17,420 nucleotides of DNA, from NCBI GenBank assembly GCA_964418575.1, contig CAYQMI010000078.1, positions 1 through 17,420 of the forward strand, written 5' to 3'. A model generated the notes under the pieces. That model had not been told where the DNA came from. It did no database searches and saw nothing but the letters and a program-made list of their open reading frames with translations. Shown piece after piece: positions 9,401-15,530 of this stretch. The stretch's first letter is position 1, and each line of letters opens with the position of its first letter. Origin of the DNA: Glaciecola sp964418575 (GTDB lineage Bacteria > Pseudomonadota > Gammaproteobacteria > Enterobacterales > Alteromonadaceae). Position numbers and translations under genes: made by a program.

Positions 9401-9688
9401 ACGCGCACGTGGGGCGGCTTAATTGGTATTTCACATAACCCCCCATTTATCGACGGCGGGTATATGTCGGTGCCCTTTATTCGGATATTTGATGCGAACG
9501 GCGTATGGCTAGCTGAAAACACCGGCATCGCGCCCGACATCGAAGTAAAGCTGATGCCTGCGGATGTGAACAAAGGGCTTGATGCACAGCTAGAGCGCGG
9601 CATTGCACAAATGCTTGAAGAGCTTGAAAGCTTTGTGCCGGTTCGCCCAACAGAATCTCCAGCAATACCGACTGAATTGGGTTTATAA
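6407..9688 (+). CDS. Secreted Tricorn-type S41 serine protease
   Basis: A 1093-residue protein with a signal peptide (MKKISQCISVGLPFLL then ALA|AP, cut near 23-24), so likely periplasmic. Residues ~25-520 form WD40/TolB-like propeller repeats (SPDGK and WSADGS motifs recur). After a highly charged Glu/Lys-rich linker (about 547-575) come a Tricorn C1-like helical region, a PDZ-like segment (~785-870) and the S41 catalytic domain. Expected catalytic residues are His757 (in VGHNRAYGGD), Ser979 (in AGSGGDFLPY) and Glu1037 (in AENTGIAPDIEV); the Ser-Glu spacing of 58 equals that of archaeal Tricorn (Ser965-Glu1023). The residue before His757 is Gly, where Tricorn has Ser745. Tricorn proteases cut oligopeptides. 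AAGGA at 6393-6397 sets the start at ATG 6407; it can fold back on TCCT (6387-6390). A strong terminator follows, so the gene is probably monocistronic. Confidence 0.93.
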   Translation: MKKISQCISVGLPFLLCSSIALAAPTKMLEQPDLSDNHITFIYAQDLWLANKDGSNPKRLVSDDERQMNPHFSPDGKHIAFTANYGSNEDVYVVSVDGGEATRLTFHPSDDVVEGWSNDGKRVVFTSMREANHNRSPQMFEISVEGGHPLKVMEARAVDPVWAADGETIAYRPFHKAHRGASGWRQHRGGTSPPVWIYNTKTHATTEVPKPNSNDFEPMWVNDNVYFLSDRENSVGLYQFTDSGEVNKVLDTSPWDILSANAHGSEIIFEAGGEVMMHDTNTQQTQTLAININPDLPERRVSWKDVSSNIEFASLSPTGKRVAIIARGEVFTIPLEDGTTRNVSQSEGVREMTAIWSADGSKIAYLSDASGAYKLVISDQFGKEQDANYELSDVKTNYFDLVTFADNDSKVIFRDSHLNLKYFDIKKERTYVIGTDPVRKGFVEGSQQVSVSPDGKWVAYSLIGPSNNQVLYLYNFDSNKATAITDGMSDAGQPAFSADGKYLYFSASTNRGPSVASIDMSQQDRPYRAALYAVVLSESGKSPLLPKSDEETAASDSNESEEKSEDKKEEDKATRIDLDGIMQRIVALPVAEKNYSNLLAGHDGALYYIENPQPGSGFAPSGQVADKSNLMRFDMEEKSAAQAVADVRAFILSHDAKTMLYVGSSGQWQSAEVGEKIEGKALNVSELKLRIDPVKEWAQIFEDAWRMQVDYFYAENMHGIDWPAIYEQYRPLLSHVGTRADLNKLIVAMIAELQVGHNRAYGGDTYRPDGINVGLLGADIRYENDAFRLAKIYTGEKWNPFLDAPLGIPGVDIKQGDYIHAVNGQAFSANDNFFAAFENTVGKQVTLLVSDNPKGKNAKEVTVVPMGNERNARLWSWIESNRKYVDEQTDGQVGYVYVPNTADAGFTFFNRMFFAQLDKKAIIIDERSNGGGQIANYITDVLSKTYLAGFKDRDGKVYGSPVGALDGPKVMLIDQDAGSGGDFLPYAFKHEGIGKLIGTRTWGGLIGISHNPPFIDGGYMSVPFIRIFDANGVWLAENTGIAPDIEVKLMPADVNKGLDAQLERGIAQMLEELESFVPVRPTESPAIPTELGL

Positions 9689-9714
9689 AACTCAAAAGCT
9701 TGCTGATAACTCTG

Positions 9715-9756
9715 AGCAGATGGAACAAACTTATGTTCTGTCTGCTTTTTATTTTT
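9715..9756 (+). terminator. Rho-independent terminator after the Tricorn-like gene
   Basis: The arms AGCAGATGGAACA (9715-9727) and TGTTCTGTCTGCT (9734-9746) form 13 pairs, two of them G.T, around the six-base loop AACTTA. TTTTTATTTTT follows at 9746-9756. It begins 26 bases after the stop codon of the protease gene and separates it from the next gene. Confidence 0.92.
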
Positions 9757-9927
9757 AGAGCTATTTAATGTGTAGCTAAAACATCGTATCGATTCCGGTA
9801 TAGGCGATGATTGGGCTGAAATTTACAACTATAAACAATGATTCAAGCAAGCTGGTGCCAATGCAACTTGCCCAGAAAAGTGTAAACTGCTACTTTTAAC
9901 AAATAATTTACAACAAGGAAGCAGATT

Positions 9928-10353
9928 GTGGCGACAAAAAAACCTTTTTGGTTTTGGATAATTGCGGTATTAGCCATTTTTTGGAATTCTGGCGGTGTAA
10001 TGGATTTCGTTATGACACACACGCAAAATGAAGCGTACATGGCAGCTTATACTGAGGAGCAGCGAGCTTTCTTTTATGGCTTTCCTCTGTGGGCAAATAT
10101 TGTGTGGGCTATCGCTGTTTTCGGGGCGTTTTTCGCTTCCATTTTGCTTTTATTTAGAACCCGCTTCGCGATTCATGTCTATGCTATTTCGCTAATCGGT
10201 ATGGTGCTCTCATTCGCTTATCAATACAGCGCAGAAATGCCTGAAGATTTGCATACCTATTCGACAATGGCGTTTACTGCCGCTATTTGGATCATCGCTT
10301 TCTTACTGCTATGGTTTAGCATATCGATGAAAAAACGCGGCGTGTTAAGGTAG
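9928..10353 (+). CDS. Small four-helix membrane protein, function unknown
   Basis: A 141-residue inner-membrane protein with four predicted segments at about 7-28, 55-76, 80-98 and 114-134, a loop of ~25 residues rich in acidic and aromatic residues after the first, and a basic C-terminus (SMKKRGVLR). The pattern FWNSGGVMDFVMT in helix 1 recalls small uncharacterised membrane proteins of gammaproteobacteria sometimes labelled sugar transporter; I see no motif that supports transport. The start is GTG 9928, chosen because AAGGAA (9915-9920) lies seven bases ahead. The next gene starts ten bases after its stop, so the two are very probably co-transcribed. Confidence 0.85.
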   Translation: MATKKPFWFWIIAVLAIFWNSGGVMDFVMTHTQNEAYMAAYTEEQRAFFYGFPLWANIVWAIAVFGAFFASILLLFRTRFAIHVYAISLIGMVLSFAYQYSAEMPEDLHTYSTMAFTAAIWIIAFLLLWFSISMKKRGVLR

Positions 10354-10363
10354 CTTTCGCAAT

Positions 10364-10624
10364 ATGAAGAAGATCAAAAATGAAGCAGCACTATTAAAAA
10401 AAGCGCTAGCGGTAGCCGAAAGTTATGCCGTTAAACGTGGCTATAAAGCCTTTTCGCCCACCGATTCTGCCAAACAAAAAATTGAAAGCCTGTATCGACT
10501 GTTAGTGCACGATAAGCTAATCGTTGCGCTACCCGAACATAAAGAAGATTTAGCCAGTCTTAAGCATCGCTTGGTGGTTTGGATCAGCAAGCAGTTGCCG
10601 CCTGATCACGAACTGTTAAAGTAA
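10364..10624 (+). CDS. Small soluble protein, DUF5062-like
   Basis: An 86-residue, highly charged, mostly helical protein without signal peptide, membrane segment or cysteine. Its sequence (start MKKIKNEAALLKKAL, conserved-looking RGYKAF, YRLLVHDKL, and C-terminal WISKQLPPDHELLK) resembles what I remember of the DUF5062 family of Vibrio and Shewanella; that assignment is from memory and the function of the family is unknown. It starts ten bases after the membrane-protein gene and has only a distant AAGG at 10345-10348, inside that gene's last codons, so it probably depends on translational coupling. No clear terminator follows it. Confidence 0.8.
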   Translation: MKKIKNEAALLKKALAVAESYAVKRGYKAFSPTDSAKQKIESLYRLLVHDKLIVALPEHKEDLASLKHRLVVWISKQLPPDHELLK

Positions 10625-10764
10625 TTGAACTGAACTCCACACCCTTCTCAATAGTATAGCGACTCACTCGCAAGTCCAATCAAATAAATACCTCCTTCAC
10701 ACGAGAATGCTCAAAACGCCCTTGTTGCAAAACTCGCCTCACGAACGCTTATCAAAAAAATCGC

Positions 10765-10794
10765 TTGACTCCATTACTGTGTATCGCATAGTAT
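10765..10794 (+). promoter_or_regulatory. Promoter of the padR-like gene
   Basis: TTGACT (10765-10770, five of six bases of the -35 consensus) and TAGTAT (10789-10794, four of six of the -10) are 18 bases apart. Transcription would start near 10801, 35 bases before the preferred ATG. This makes the longer reading frame opening at 10707 unlikely to be translated, because its first codons would lie upstream of the transcript. Confidence 0.6.
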
Positions 10795-10818
10795 TTATTT
10801 ACTGTGTATCACACAGTA
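10775..10818. promoter_or_regulatory. Tandem palindromic operator, probable PadR sites
   Basis: Two 19-base sites are offset by 25 bases. The second (10800-10818) is a perfect inverted repeat, TACTGTGT-ATC-ACACAGTA. The first (10775-10793) has the same left half and spacer but two mismatches in the right half (GCATAGTA). The first covers the region between and over the -35/-10 boxes, and the second covers the expected transcription start, so a bound repressor would block the polymerase. PadR proteins commonly bind such TGT...ACA-type palindromes at their own promoters. Confidence 0.75.
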
Positions 10819-10835
10819 GTAATTTGGAGAACCAG

Positions 10836-11168
10836 ATGGGCGATTCCCGTAGCAACAAACTCAGACTAGAACTTCGGCGCGGTGTTTTGGTGATGTCGGT
10901 ATTAGCGTCGAGTAAAACACCCCAGTACGGATACTCGCTGCGCAAACTGCTCAACGATGCAGGTATCGAAATAGATGAAGGTACGCTTTACCCACTTATT
11001 CGGCGGTTGGCAGAGCAAGAGCTTTTAAACAGTGAATGGAAAAATAGCGATGGACGCGAAAGGCGTTATTACTCACTAAGCGACAAAGGTGAAGAAGTAC
11101 TCACTCAATTGACGCAAGACTGGCAGCAGTTAAATAAGAGCGTCAGCGCTTTGCTTTCGAGCGTGTAG
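10836..11168 (+). CDS. PadR family transcriptional regulator
   Basis: A 110-residue winged-helix repressor of the short PadR subfamily 2 type. Family signatures are YGYSLRKLL (31-39), EGTLYPLIRRLAEQELL (48-64) for the recognition helix and wing, and GRERRYYSLSDKGEEVL (73-89), followed by one C-terminal dimerisation helix. The start is ATG 10836 with GGAG at 10826-10829; the open frame reaches back to ATG 10707, but that would add 43 residues of non-family sequence and lies mostly upstream of the promoter. The gene is probably autoregulated through the two operator copies in front of it. It is followed after 49 bases by a membrane gene of the kind often paired with PadR regulators. The inducing signal is unknown. 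Confidence 0.93.
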   Translation: MGDSRSNKLRLELRRGVLVMSVLASSKTPQYGYSLRKLLNDAGIEIDEGTLYPLIRRLAEQELLNSEWKNSDGRERRYYSLSDKGEEVLTQLTQDWQQLNKSVSALLSSV

Positions 11169-11217
11169 GCACGCTGCTGACTCTATGGGGCATCAATAAA
11201 CAAAAGGAACTAATCCG

Positions 11218-12189
11218 ATGGAATTATTAGACAGATATTTATTATCAGTTAAGCAAGAACTACAGACAAGCAAGGGTGGCAAAGGCATACGCGATAATGA
11301 ATCTGATGACATCATACGCGAAATAAAAGCCAACATACTCGATGAACTCGAGGCCCGTGAAGAAAAGGGTGAATTAAAAGAAAGCGCGCTTGCAGACATC
11401 CTTCAAGACTATGGTCATCCATGTGCGCTCGCTCAGCGTTATGCACCATTGCCACCTTTGGTAAGCGGGGCCGATATGCCTTTATATAAAACAGTTCTGT
11501 GGCATGGTGCCGCCTTGATTTTTGTATTTGCGCTACTCAAAACACTCAACGGTATGCTTCAGTCCGATTCTATAAATCCCTTGCGTTTATTATTTCAAAC
11601 GGGCGGAAACTTTTTAGAAAATGCTGCGCTAATGTTGGTTGTTGTCACCCTCGTTTTTTATTATTTAGCAAAAAACACGAGCGTCTCAGCTTTGCGCTAT
11701 AGAAACTGGACACCTGCAAATTTACCGCAAAACCCACTGGCAACCATTAAACTATCTGACACCCTAACAGACCTGACCTCCGCAGCCTTTTTATTGCTGC
11801 TGTTATGGACATCAGTTTGGATGAGTGAATCAAGCCAAGAAAACCTTTTACTCGCCCTATCGCCCGAGCAGAATCACTGGCGCATCATATTCACTGTTTT
11901 ATGTATTTTATCCGTGTTATTTGCGATTTATCGATTAACACAGTCTTATTGGAAGTCTTGGAGTTTAGTCATTTATGTGGCAGAACACCTTCTGTTTGGC
12001 TTGGCCTTTTTATGGATGGCCAGCATTTCTGGCTTGTTTGTTATAAGCAATGAGGAAGTTGTTAATAACTGGCCGTTTATCAGCGAGTTTGTTGATACAC
12101 AATTGCAGTACTGCTTAGGTATCACTGGCATGGTTATTTTGATACTAGGTGCACTGCAGGCGCGTAAATTTAAGATGCTGAAGCATTAA
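11218..12189 (+). CDS. HAAS/DUF1700-type membrane protein, PadR partner
   Basis: A 323-residue protein with a soluble helical N-terminal domain (1-80), rich in acidic residues and ending in YGHPCALAQRY (65-75), which matches the LGxPxxLAxxY close of the HAAS/DUF1700-like domains commonly encoded beside PadR regulators. About six membrane segments follow, near 93-112, 132-151, 186-203, 222-240, 249-277 and 297-314. AAAGGA (11203-11208) precedes ATG 11218 by nine bases. It lies 49 bases behind the PadR gene on the same strand without a visible terminator, so it is probably in the same operon. Known pairs of this kind are thought to link an envelope or membrane signal to PadR control; the actual function here is inference. 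Confidence 0.82.
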   Translation: MELLDRYLLSVKQELQTSKGGKGIRDNESDDIIREIKANILDELEAREEKGELKESALADILQDYGHPCALAQRYAPLPPLVSGADMPLYKTVLWHGAALIFVFALLKTLNGMLQSDSINPLRLLFQTGGNFLENAALMLVVVTLVFYYLAKNTSVSALRYRNWTPANLPQNPLATIKLSDTLTDLTSAAFLLLLLWTSVWMSESSQENLLLALSPEQNHWRIIFTVLCILSVLFAIYRLTQSYWKSWSLVIYVAEHLLFGLAFLWMASISGLFVISNEEVVNNWPFISEFVDTQLQYCLGITGMVILILGALQARKFKMLKH

Positions 12190-12204
12190 GTTTTAACAAG
12201 TAAT

Positions 12205-12237
12205 GGTTTAGGGCCAGCAACTCTATGGCCCTATACC
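12205..12237. terminator. Hairpin between convergent genes
   Basis: TAGGGCC (12209-12215) pairs with GGCCCTA (12227-12233) around an 11-base loop; one mismatch further out, GGT (12205-12207) pairs with ACC (12235-12237). It lies 16 bases after the stop of the membrane gene and about 40 bases from the stop of the opposing peptidase gene, where a bidirectional terminator would be expected. Neither side has a full T-run (TATTTCTT on the plus strand), so termination efficiency is uncertain. Confidence 0.5.
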
Positions 12238-12275
12238 TATTTCTTAGCCCTATTTGTTAACTAGAACAAACAAGC

Positions 12276-14231
12276 TTACTTGCTGTCTGGCTCTGGGTAG
12301 AGCGTTTCCCACCACAAGGGCTCATCTTTTAGCTTCATATCAAAGTACGCGAGTATGGTTTTCCACCAGCGCATTCGGCGCTCACGACTATTAATATGGT
12401 GGTCGTCACCTAAAAACTCTACCAACTCAACATCTTGCCCAAGCAGTTTAAGCGCCGTATACATTTGATGGCTCTCCCCCACCGGCACGTTAGTGTCGGC
12501 ATCTCCATGAATAAGCAATAAAGGCGTACTGATTTTGTCGGCTGCAAAAACAGGGCTTTGCTGGGTGTAAAAATCGGCGGCATTCCATGGGAAGTTACCG
12601 CGCGTAGCCACTCCCGAATAGCCAAAACCCCACCAACCATGTCCCCAGTATGAAGTAAGATTACTGATCCCCGCATGAGATATAGAAGCGGCAAACATAT
12701 CGGTTTTTGTGGCCAAATACATAGTCATAAAACCACCATAAGACGCACCCGCATTACCTAAGCGATTTTTATCTACAAAGGGATGCGCGGCAACAAAAGC
12801 TTCGGTACTTTCAATTATTTCATCGGCGGTATTGATGCCCCACGCATTTACGTGCCTAGCTGAAAACTCTTGTCCGTAACCAGTTGTGCCAGAGGGTTGC
12901 ATAACATAAACCACGTAACCCATCGACGCCCACAGGCTAAAAGGCCAGCGACCGGTAAAAGCGCGGCTTACTGGTAAGGTACCTGCGTAATAATAAATAA
13001 TAGCTGGATATTGTTTGTTTTCATCAAAGCCGCTCGGATAGTACACACGACCATCAATAAACTGCCCGGCTTTTGTGGTGTAGTCGAAGTCTTTTAAATC
13101 AATGAATTCAACCTTGGCAAAATCTTGTGCGGCTGAGTCAAACAGTGTTTTGGCTTTCGACCTATTCAAGACTCTAGCATAGACTTTTTGCGGGTAAGTG
13201 GCGCTGCTACCCTTGTACACAATGCTCGCTTTACTTTGCTTAGACACGCTAAATCCAGTCACGACTTCAAGCTCGGTTTCTACCTGCTTAAATTCGCTTT
13301 TGCTAGCATCGTAGTAATATAGCAGCCTCTTATCTTGATCGGTTGTTAGCAGCAGTAAGTCTTGATTGTTGAGCAGTTCAACTTGGCTAATAGCAGGAGA
13401 AAAGCCTTTAGAAAGGGGCGTAACATTGCCCTGCTTGTCCATAAAATAAATTTGACCATCGTAGTCATTGGCAATCGCGCTCTCACTTACCACAGAACCA
13501 CTACCATCGGCAAAGTTAGGGCCAGCACTAATAAGGTATCCGCCTTCGTAAAAATGAGCCGAATTAAATGTAGTGAATTCGCCAATTTGGCTCTCCTCGC
13601 CAGAATCTAAATCTAGCAAAAATAGCTGGCTCACACCGTGAGGAGGCTTATCATATTTTATTGGGCTGCGGGTAATTAAAGCCTGACGATTCTCTTTATC
13701 AATGTCGTGAAGTGAGCTTGGTAATGCGTCATCGGTGAGTTGCTTGAACAAACCAGAATGTATATCAAATAGCTGCAGTTGAGTTTCACCGCGCCAATAG
13801 TTCCACCGGTCTTGCAATGCACGGTAGCGCTTGGTGAAATCATGCTCTTTCTCTTCAGCCTTATTTAGGCTTATCAATAACTCATTTTCGCTTAAATAGT
13901 GAATGCCGCGTATGCCTTTTATTTGCTCGCTAAGCTTATTAAGTACCCAGTTTTCACGGCCAAGTTGGTACAAAGCGTTGTTATGCACAAATACTAATGA
14001 TTCACTATCGTCAGCCCACGTTATTTGACCTGGGCTCATTGCNNNNNNNNNNNNNNNNNNNNNNNNNNNNNNNNNNNNNNNNNNNNNNNNNNNNNNNNNN
14101 NNNNNNNNNNNNNNNNNNNNNNNNNNNNNNNNNNNNNNNNNNTCGATAACGTTTGCCATTGCCGCAGCAAAAACAAAAGGTAAGACCAATGTGCTTAAAA
14201 GGCTTGTTTTTAGTAGCTTGATGTTCTTCAT
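12276..14231 (-). CDS. Secreted S9 prolyl-oligopeptidase-like peptidase (gap inside)
   Basis: The C-terminal ~260 residues are an alpha/beta-hydrolase of peptidase family S9: nucleophile in GASYGGFM (Ser codon 12741-12743), Asp in HGDADTNVP (12495-12497) and His in GDDHHI (12399-12401). Between the gap and this domain lies part of a beta-propeller. The first visible residues, MKNIKLLKTSLLSTLVLPFVF then AAAMA, form a signal peptide, so the enzyme acts in the periplasm or outside. It likely cuts short peptides. ATG 14231 is preferred over ATG 14249 because a weak AGAAG precedes it. The reading frame passes through 100 N (14043-14142). That gap size is a placeholder, and the visible ~650 residues are shorter than many S9 enzymes of this layout, so part of the propeller is probably missing. 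It converges with the PadR operon. Confidence 0.88.
   Translation of the reverse strand: MKNIKLLKTSLLSTLVLPFVFAAAMANVIXXXXXXXXXXXXXXXXXXXXXXXXXXXXXXXXXXAMSPGQITWADDSESLVFVHNNALYQLGRENWVLNKLSEQIKGIRGIHYLSENELLISLNKAEEKEHDFTKRYRALQDRWNYWRGETQLQLFDIHSGLFKQLTDDALPSSLHDIDKENRQALITRSPIKYDKPPHGVSQLFLLDLDSGEESQIGEFTTFNSAHFYEGGYLISAGPNFADGSGSVVSESAIANDYDGQIYFMDKQGNVTPLSKGFSPAISQVELLNNQDLLLLTTDQDKRLLYYYDASKSEFKQVETELEVVTGFSVSKQSKASIVYKGSSATYPQKVYARVLNRSKAKTLFDSAAQDFAKVEFIDLKDFDYTTKAGQFIDGRVYYPSGFDENKQYPAIIYYYAGTLPVSRAFTGRWPFSLWASMGYVVYVMQPSGTTGYGQEFSARHVNAWGINTADEIIESTEAFVAAHPFVDKNRLGNAGASYGGFMTMYLATKTDMFAASISHAGISNLTSYWGHGWWGFGYSGVATRGNFPWNAADFYTQQSPVFAADKISTPLLLIHGDADTNVPVGESHQMYTALKLLGQDVELVEFLGDDHHINSRERRMRWWKTILAYFDMKLKDEPLWWETLYPEPDSK
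14043..14142. other. Assembly gap, 100 N
   Basis: Exactly 100 undetermined bases, the usual placeholder for a scaffold join of unknown length. It falls between the signal peptide and the first visible propeller segment of the S9 peptidase. The coding frame agrees on both sides with 100 N inserted, but 100 is not a multiple of three, so that agreement carries no information about the true length. Confidence 0.98.
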
Positions 14232-14435
14232 TTTATTTCTTCTGATCATAAGTTAATTAAAACACTAAGTTTAATACCGCTAGTATCGCAAAAGGTTTCA
14301 TTAATTGGCTTCAAATGATTTGCCTTTATTTTTAAACGAGCATATTACAACTCAGCCAAGCGAGACTTGTCAGGTTGCTTTGCCTGAACGGAATTTTTCC
14401 AAAGTGATTAATTGGGGGACAAAGCACTCAAACTA

Positions 14436-14454
14436 TCTCAGTTTTTCTCAGTTT
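14436..14454. repeat. Tandem TCTCAGTTT repeat
   Basis: Two copies of TCTCAGTTT at 14436-14444 and 14446-14454 have a 10-base period, one helical turn, in an otherwise non-repetitive spacer. It may be a pair of half-sites for a regulator of either divergent gene; nothing else supports a function. Confidence 0.4.
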
Positions 14455-14540
14455 AGGTAGAACATATGTTTGTGCTTGAGGCGGAGGACTAAAGTGTGTG
14501 CAGTATTCGGCCGTTATAGATGAAGTGAAGAACAAAGCGC

Positions 14541-14607
14541 ATCAAGATTTCATATTTGCTTAAAAAATGAGCTATTATAGTGCTCAAATATGGACCTAAA
14601 TCTTGAT
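14541..14607. repeat. Compound inverted repeat before the solute-binding-like gene
   Basis: ATCAAGATTT (14541-14550) and AAATCTTGAT (14598-14607) are perfect reverse complements. Directly inside them CATATTTG (14551-14558) pairs perfectly with CAAATATG (14585-14592), leaving only the five bases GACCT unpaired on the right. That gives 18 coaxial pairs. The 26-base centre holds TATAGT (14576-14581), five of six bases of a -10 box. The right arm ends five bases before the ATG at 14613, which has no Shine-Dalgarno sequence. It could be a pair of operators flanking a promoter, or an RNA stem controlling translation if transcription starts upstream. Confidence 0.7.
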
Positions 14608-14612
14608 TAACC

Positions 14613-15491
14613 ATGCAAAAAGGAACTCGACACATTAAAAACCTTAGGCAGCTTTATACTTTCGTCACACTAATAGCTTTAATAGCAACAGGTAAGGCAT
14701 ATTCAAACGACGAAGTGAATATCATCTATGACTATGCACCGTTTTCTGAGAACCTTGCGAATAAACAGGGTAGCGGCACTGCATCTATAACGGCCATAAT
14801 GGCGCTGGATAAGATAAGCACGCCTTTGAAATTTGCGTACGTTCCAATAGCACGTCATGAAAATAGTTTATCGCAAGAAGACAAGTCAGTTTGTGCCCTT
14901 TTTAAGTTAAAAACGAGTGCTCGTAAACAAGACTATCTATTTTCAAAACCTATCGCATTTCAATCTTCACATCGCTTGTATACTCAGGCAGAGTTGCCCG
15001 CAACAATACTCAATAACGAAGGAGCAATATCTTCATTAAGCGAGCTAATGAATGCATATTCGAATGCAAATTTAATATTAACCCGAGATGTATCCTACGG
15101 CGATGTAGTTGATGCACAGCTTGCAGAAATAAACCCAAGTCAAATAAATCGAGTCAGTGGTGTCTTATCTCATAATATTAATGCACGCATGTTTGCTCAC
15201 GGTCGTTCTGAATTTTCTATTTTTACGCCGGGAGAAATGTTTAGGTATATTCAAAGTAATCGAGCGTTCGCTTACCACTCATATCGTATAGCTGGGATGC
15301 CCGATGTTATTACCGCGCATGTAATGTGCAACAACACGCTAAATTCAAAACGTTTGTTAGATGAGATAGATGCCAATATGACGAAATTATATTCTACAGT
15401 ACCTTTTCTAAGTGCTCATATTGACTTTCAGCCACCGGAGGAGAATGCAATTATAAAGAGCGCTATTGAGTTAGAGTTAGCCAGAAATTAA
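14613..15491 (+). CDS. Periplasmic solute-binding-like protein (SBP_bac_3 type)
   Basis: A 292-residue exported protein. Residues 1-30 are a signal peptide (basic MQKGTRHIKNLR, hydrophobic 14-26, probable cut after AYS near 31). The mature part resembles the extracellular solute-binding family 3 fold: IIYDYAPFSE at the start, KTSARKQDYLFSKPI (100-114) where the family has its R...D..FS.P pattern, and a hinge-like TRDVSYGDV (~157-165). Many marine gammaproteobacteria carry such orphan copies without ABC transporter genes, as here; the ligand is unknown and a sensory or non-transport role is possible. Two cysteines (Cys94 and one near 248) could form a disulphide. The ATG lacks a ribosome binding site and follows a large inverted repeat. 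The gene converges on moeB with 39 bases between the stops. Confidence 0.82.
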   Translation: MQKGTRHIKNLRQLYTFVTLIALIATGKAYSNDEVNIIYDYAPFSENLANKQGSGTASITAIMALDKISTPLKFAYVPIARHENSLSQEDKSVCALFKLKTSARKQDYLFSKPIAFQSSHRLYTQAELPATILNNEGAISSLSELMNAYSNANLILTRDVSYGDVVDAQLAEINPSQINRVSGVLSHNINARMFAHGRSEFSIFTPGEMFRYIQSNRAFAYHSYRIAGMPDVITAHVMCNNTLNSKRLLDEIDANMTKLYSTVPFLSAHIDFQPPEENAIIKSAIELELARN

Positions 15492-15530
15492 TTGATAACA
15501 AGGCTTTACTTGAGCTTAAAATCCCAGGGT

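Larger units (their letters stand above)
14232..14612. other. Gene-free region between divergent genes
   Basis: This 381-base spacer separates the divergent S9 peptidase and solute-binding-like genes. It holds a palindrome CAAATGATTTG (14312-14322), a tandem TCTCAGTTT repeat (14436-14444 and 14446-14454), two very short reading frames (14466-14492 and 14494-14523, the latter behind a GGAGG), and the compound inverted repeat at 14541-14607. I find no protein-coding gene of ordinary size, no tRNA and no intrinsic terminator. It should contain both divergent promoters, but I cannot place either with confidence. Confidence 0.6.

Noticed and set aside
9807..9899. Small reading frame of 30 codons before the small membrane-protein gene
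   Set aside because: No good ribosome binding site, no recognisable sequence, and it lies where the promoter of the next gene should be.
10707..10835. Longer start for the PadR protein (43 extra residues)
   Set aside because: The extra segment overlaps the promoter and operator, lacks family similarity, and ATG 10836 has a good GGAG.
14361..14400. TCAGG...CCTGA hairpin followed by ATTTTTCC as a terminator
   Set aside because: Only five pairs, the T-run is not adjacent to the stem, and no plus-strand gene ends upstream of it.
15492..15530. Terminator between the solute-binding-like gene and moeB
   Set aside because: Only a five-pair CTTGA/TCAAG stem with a long loop and no T-run.
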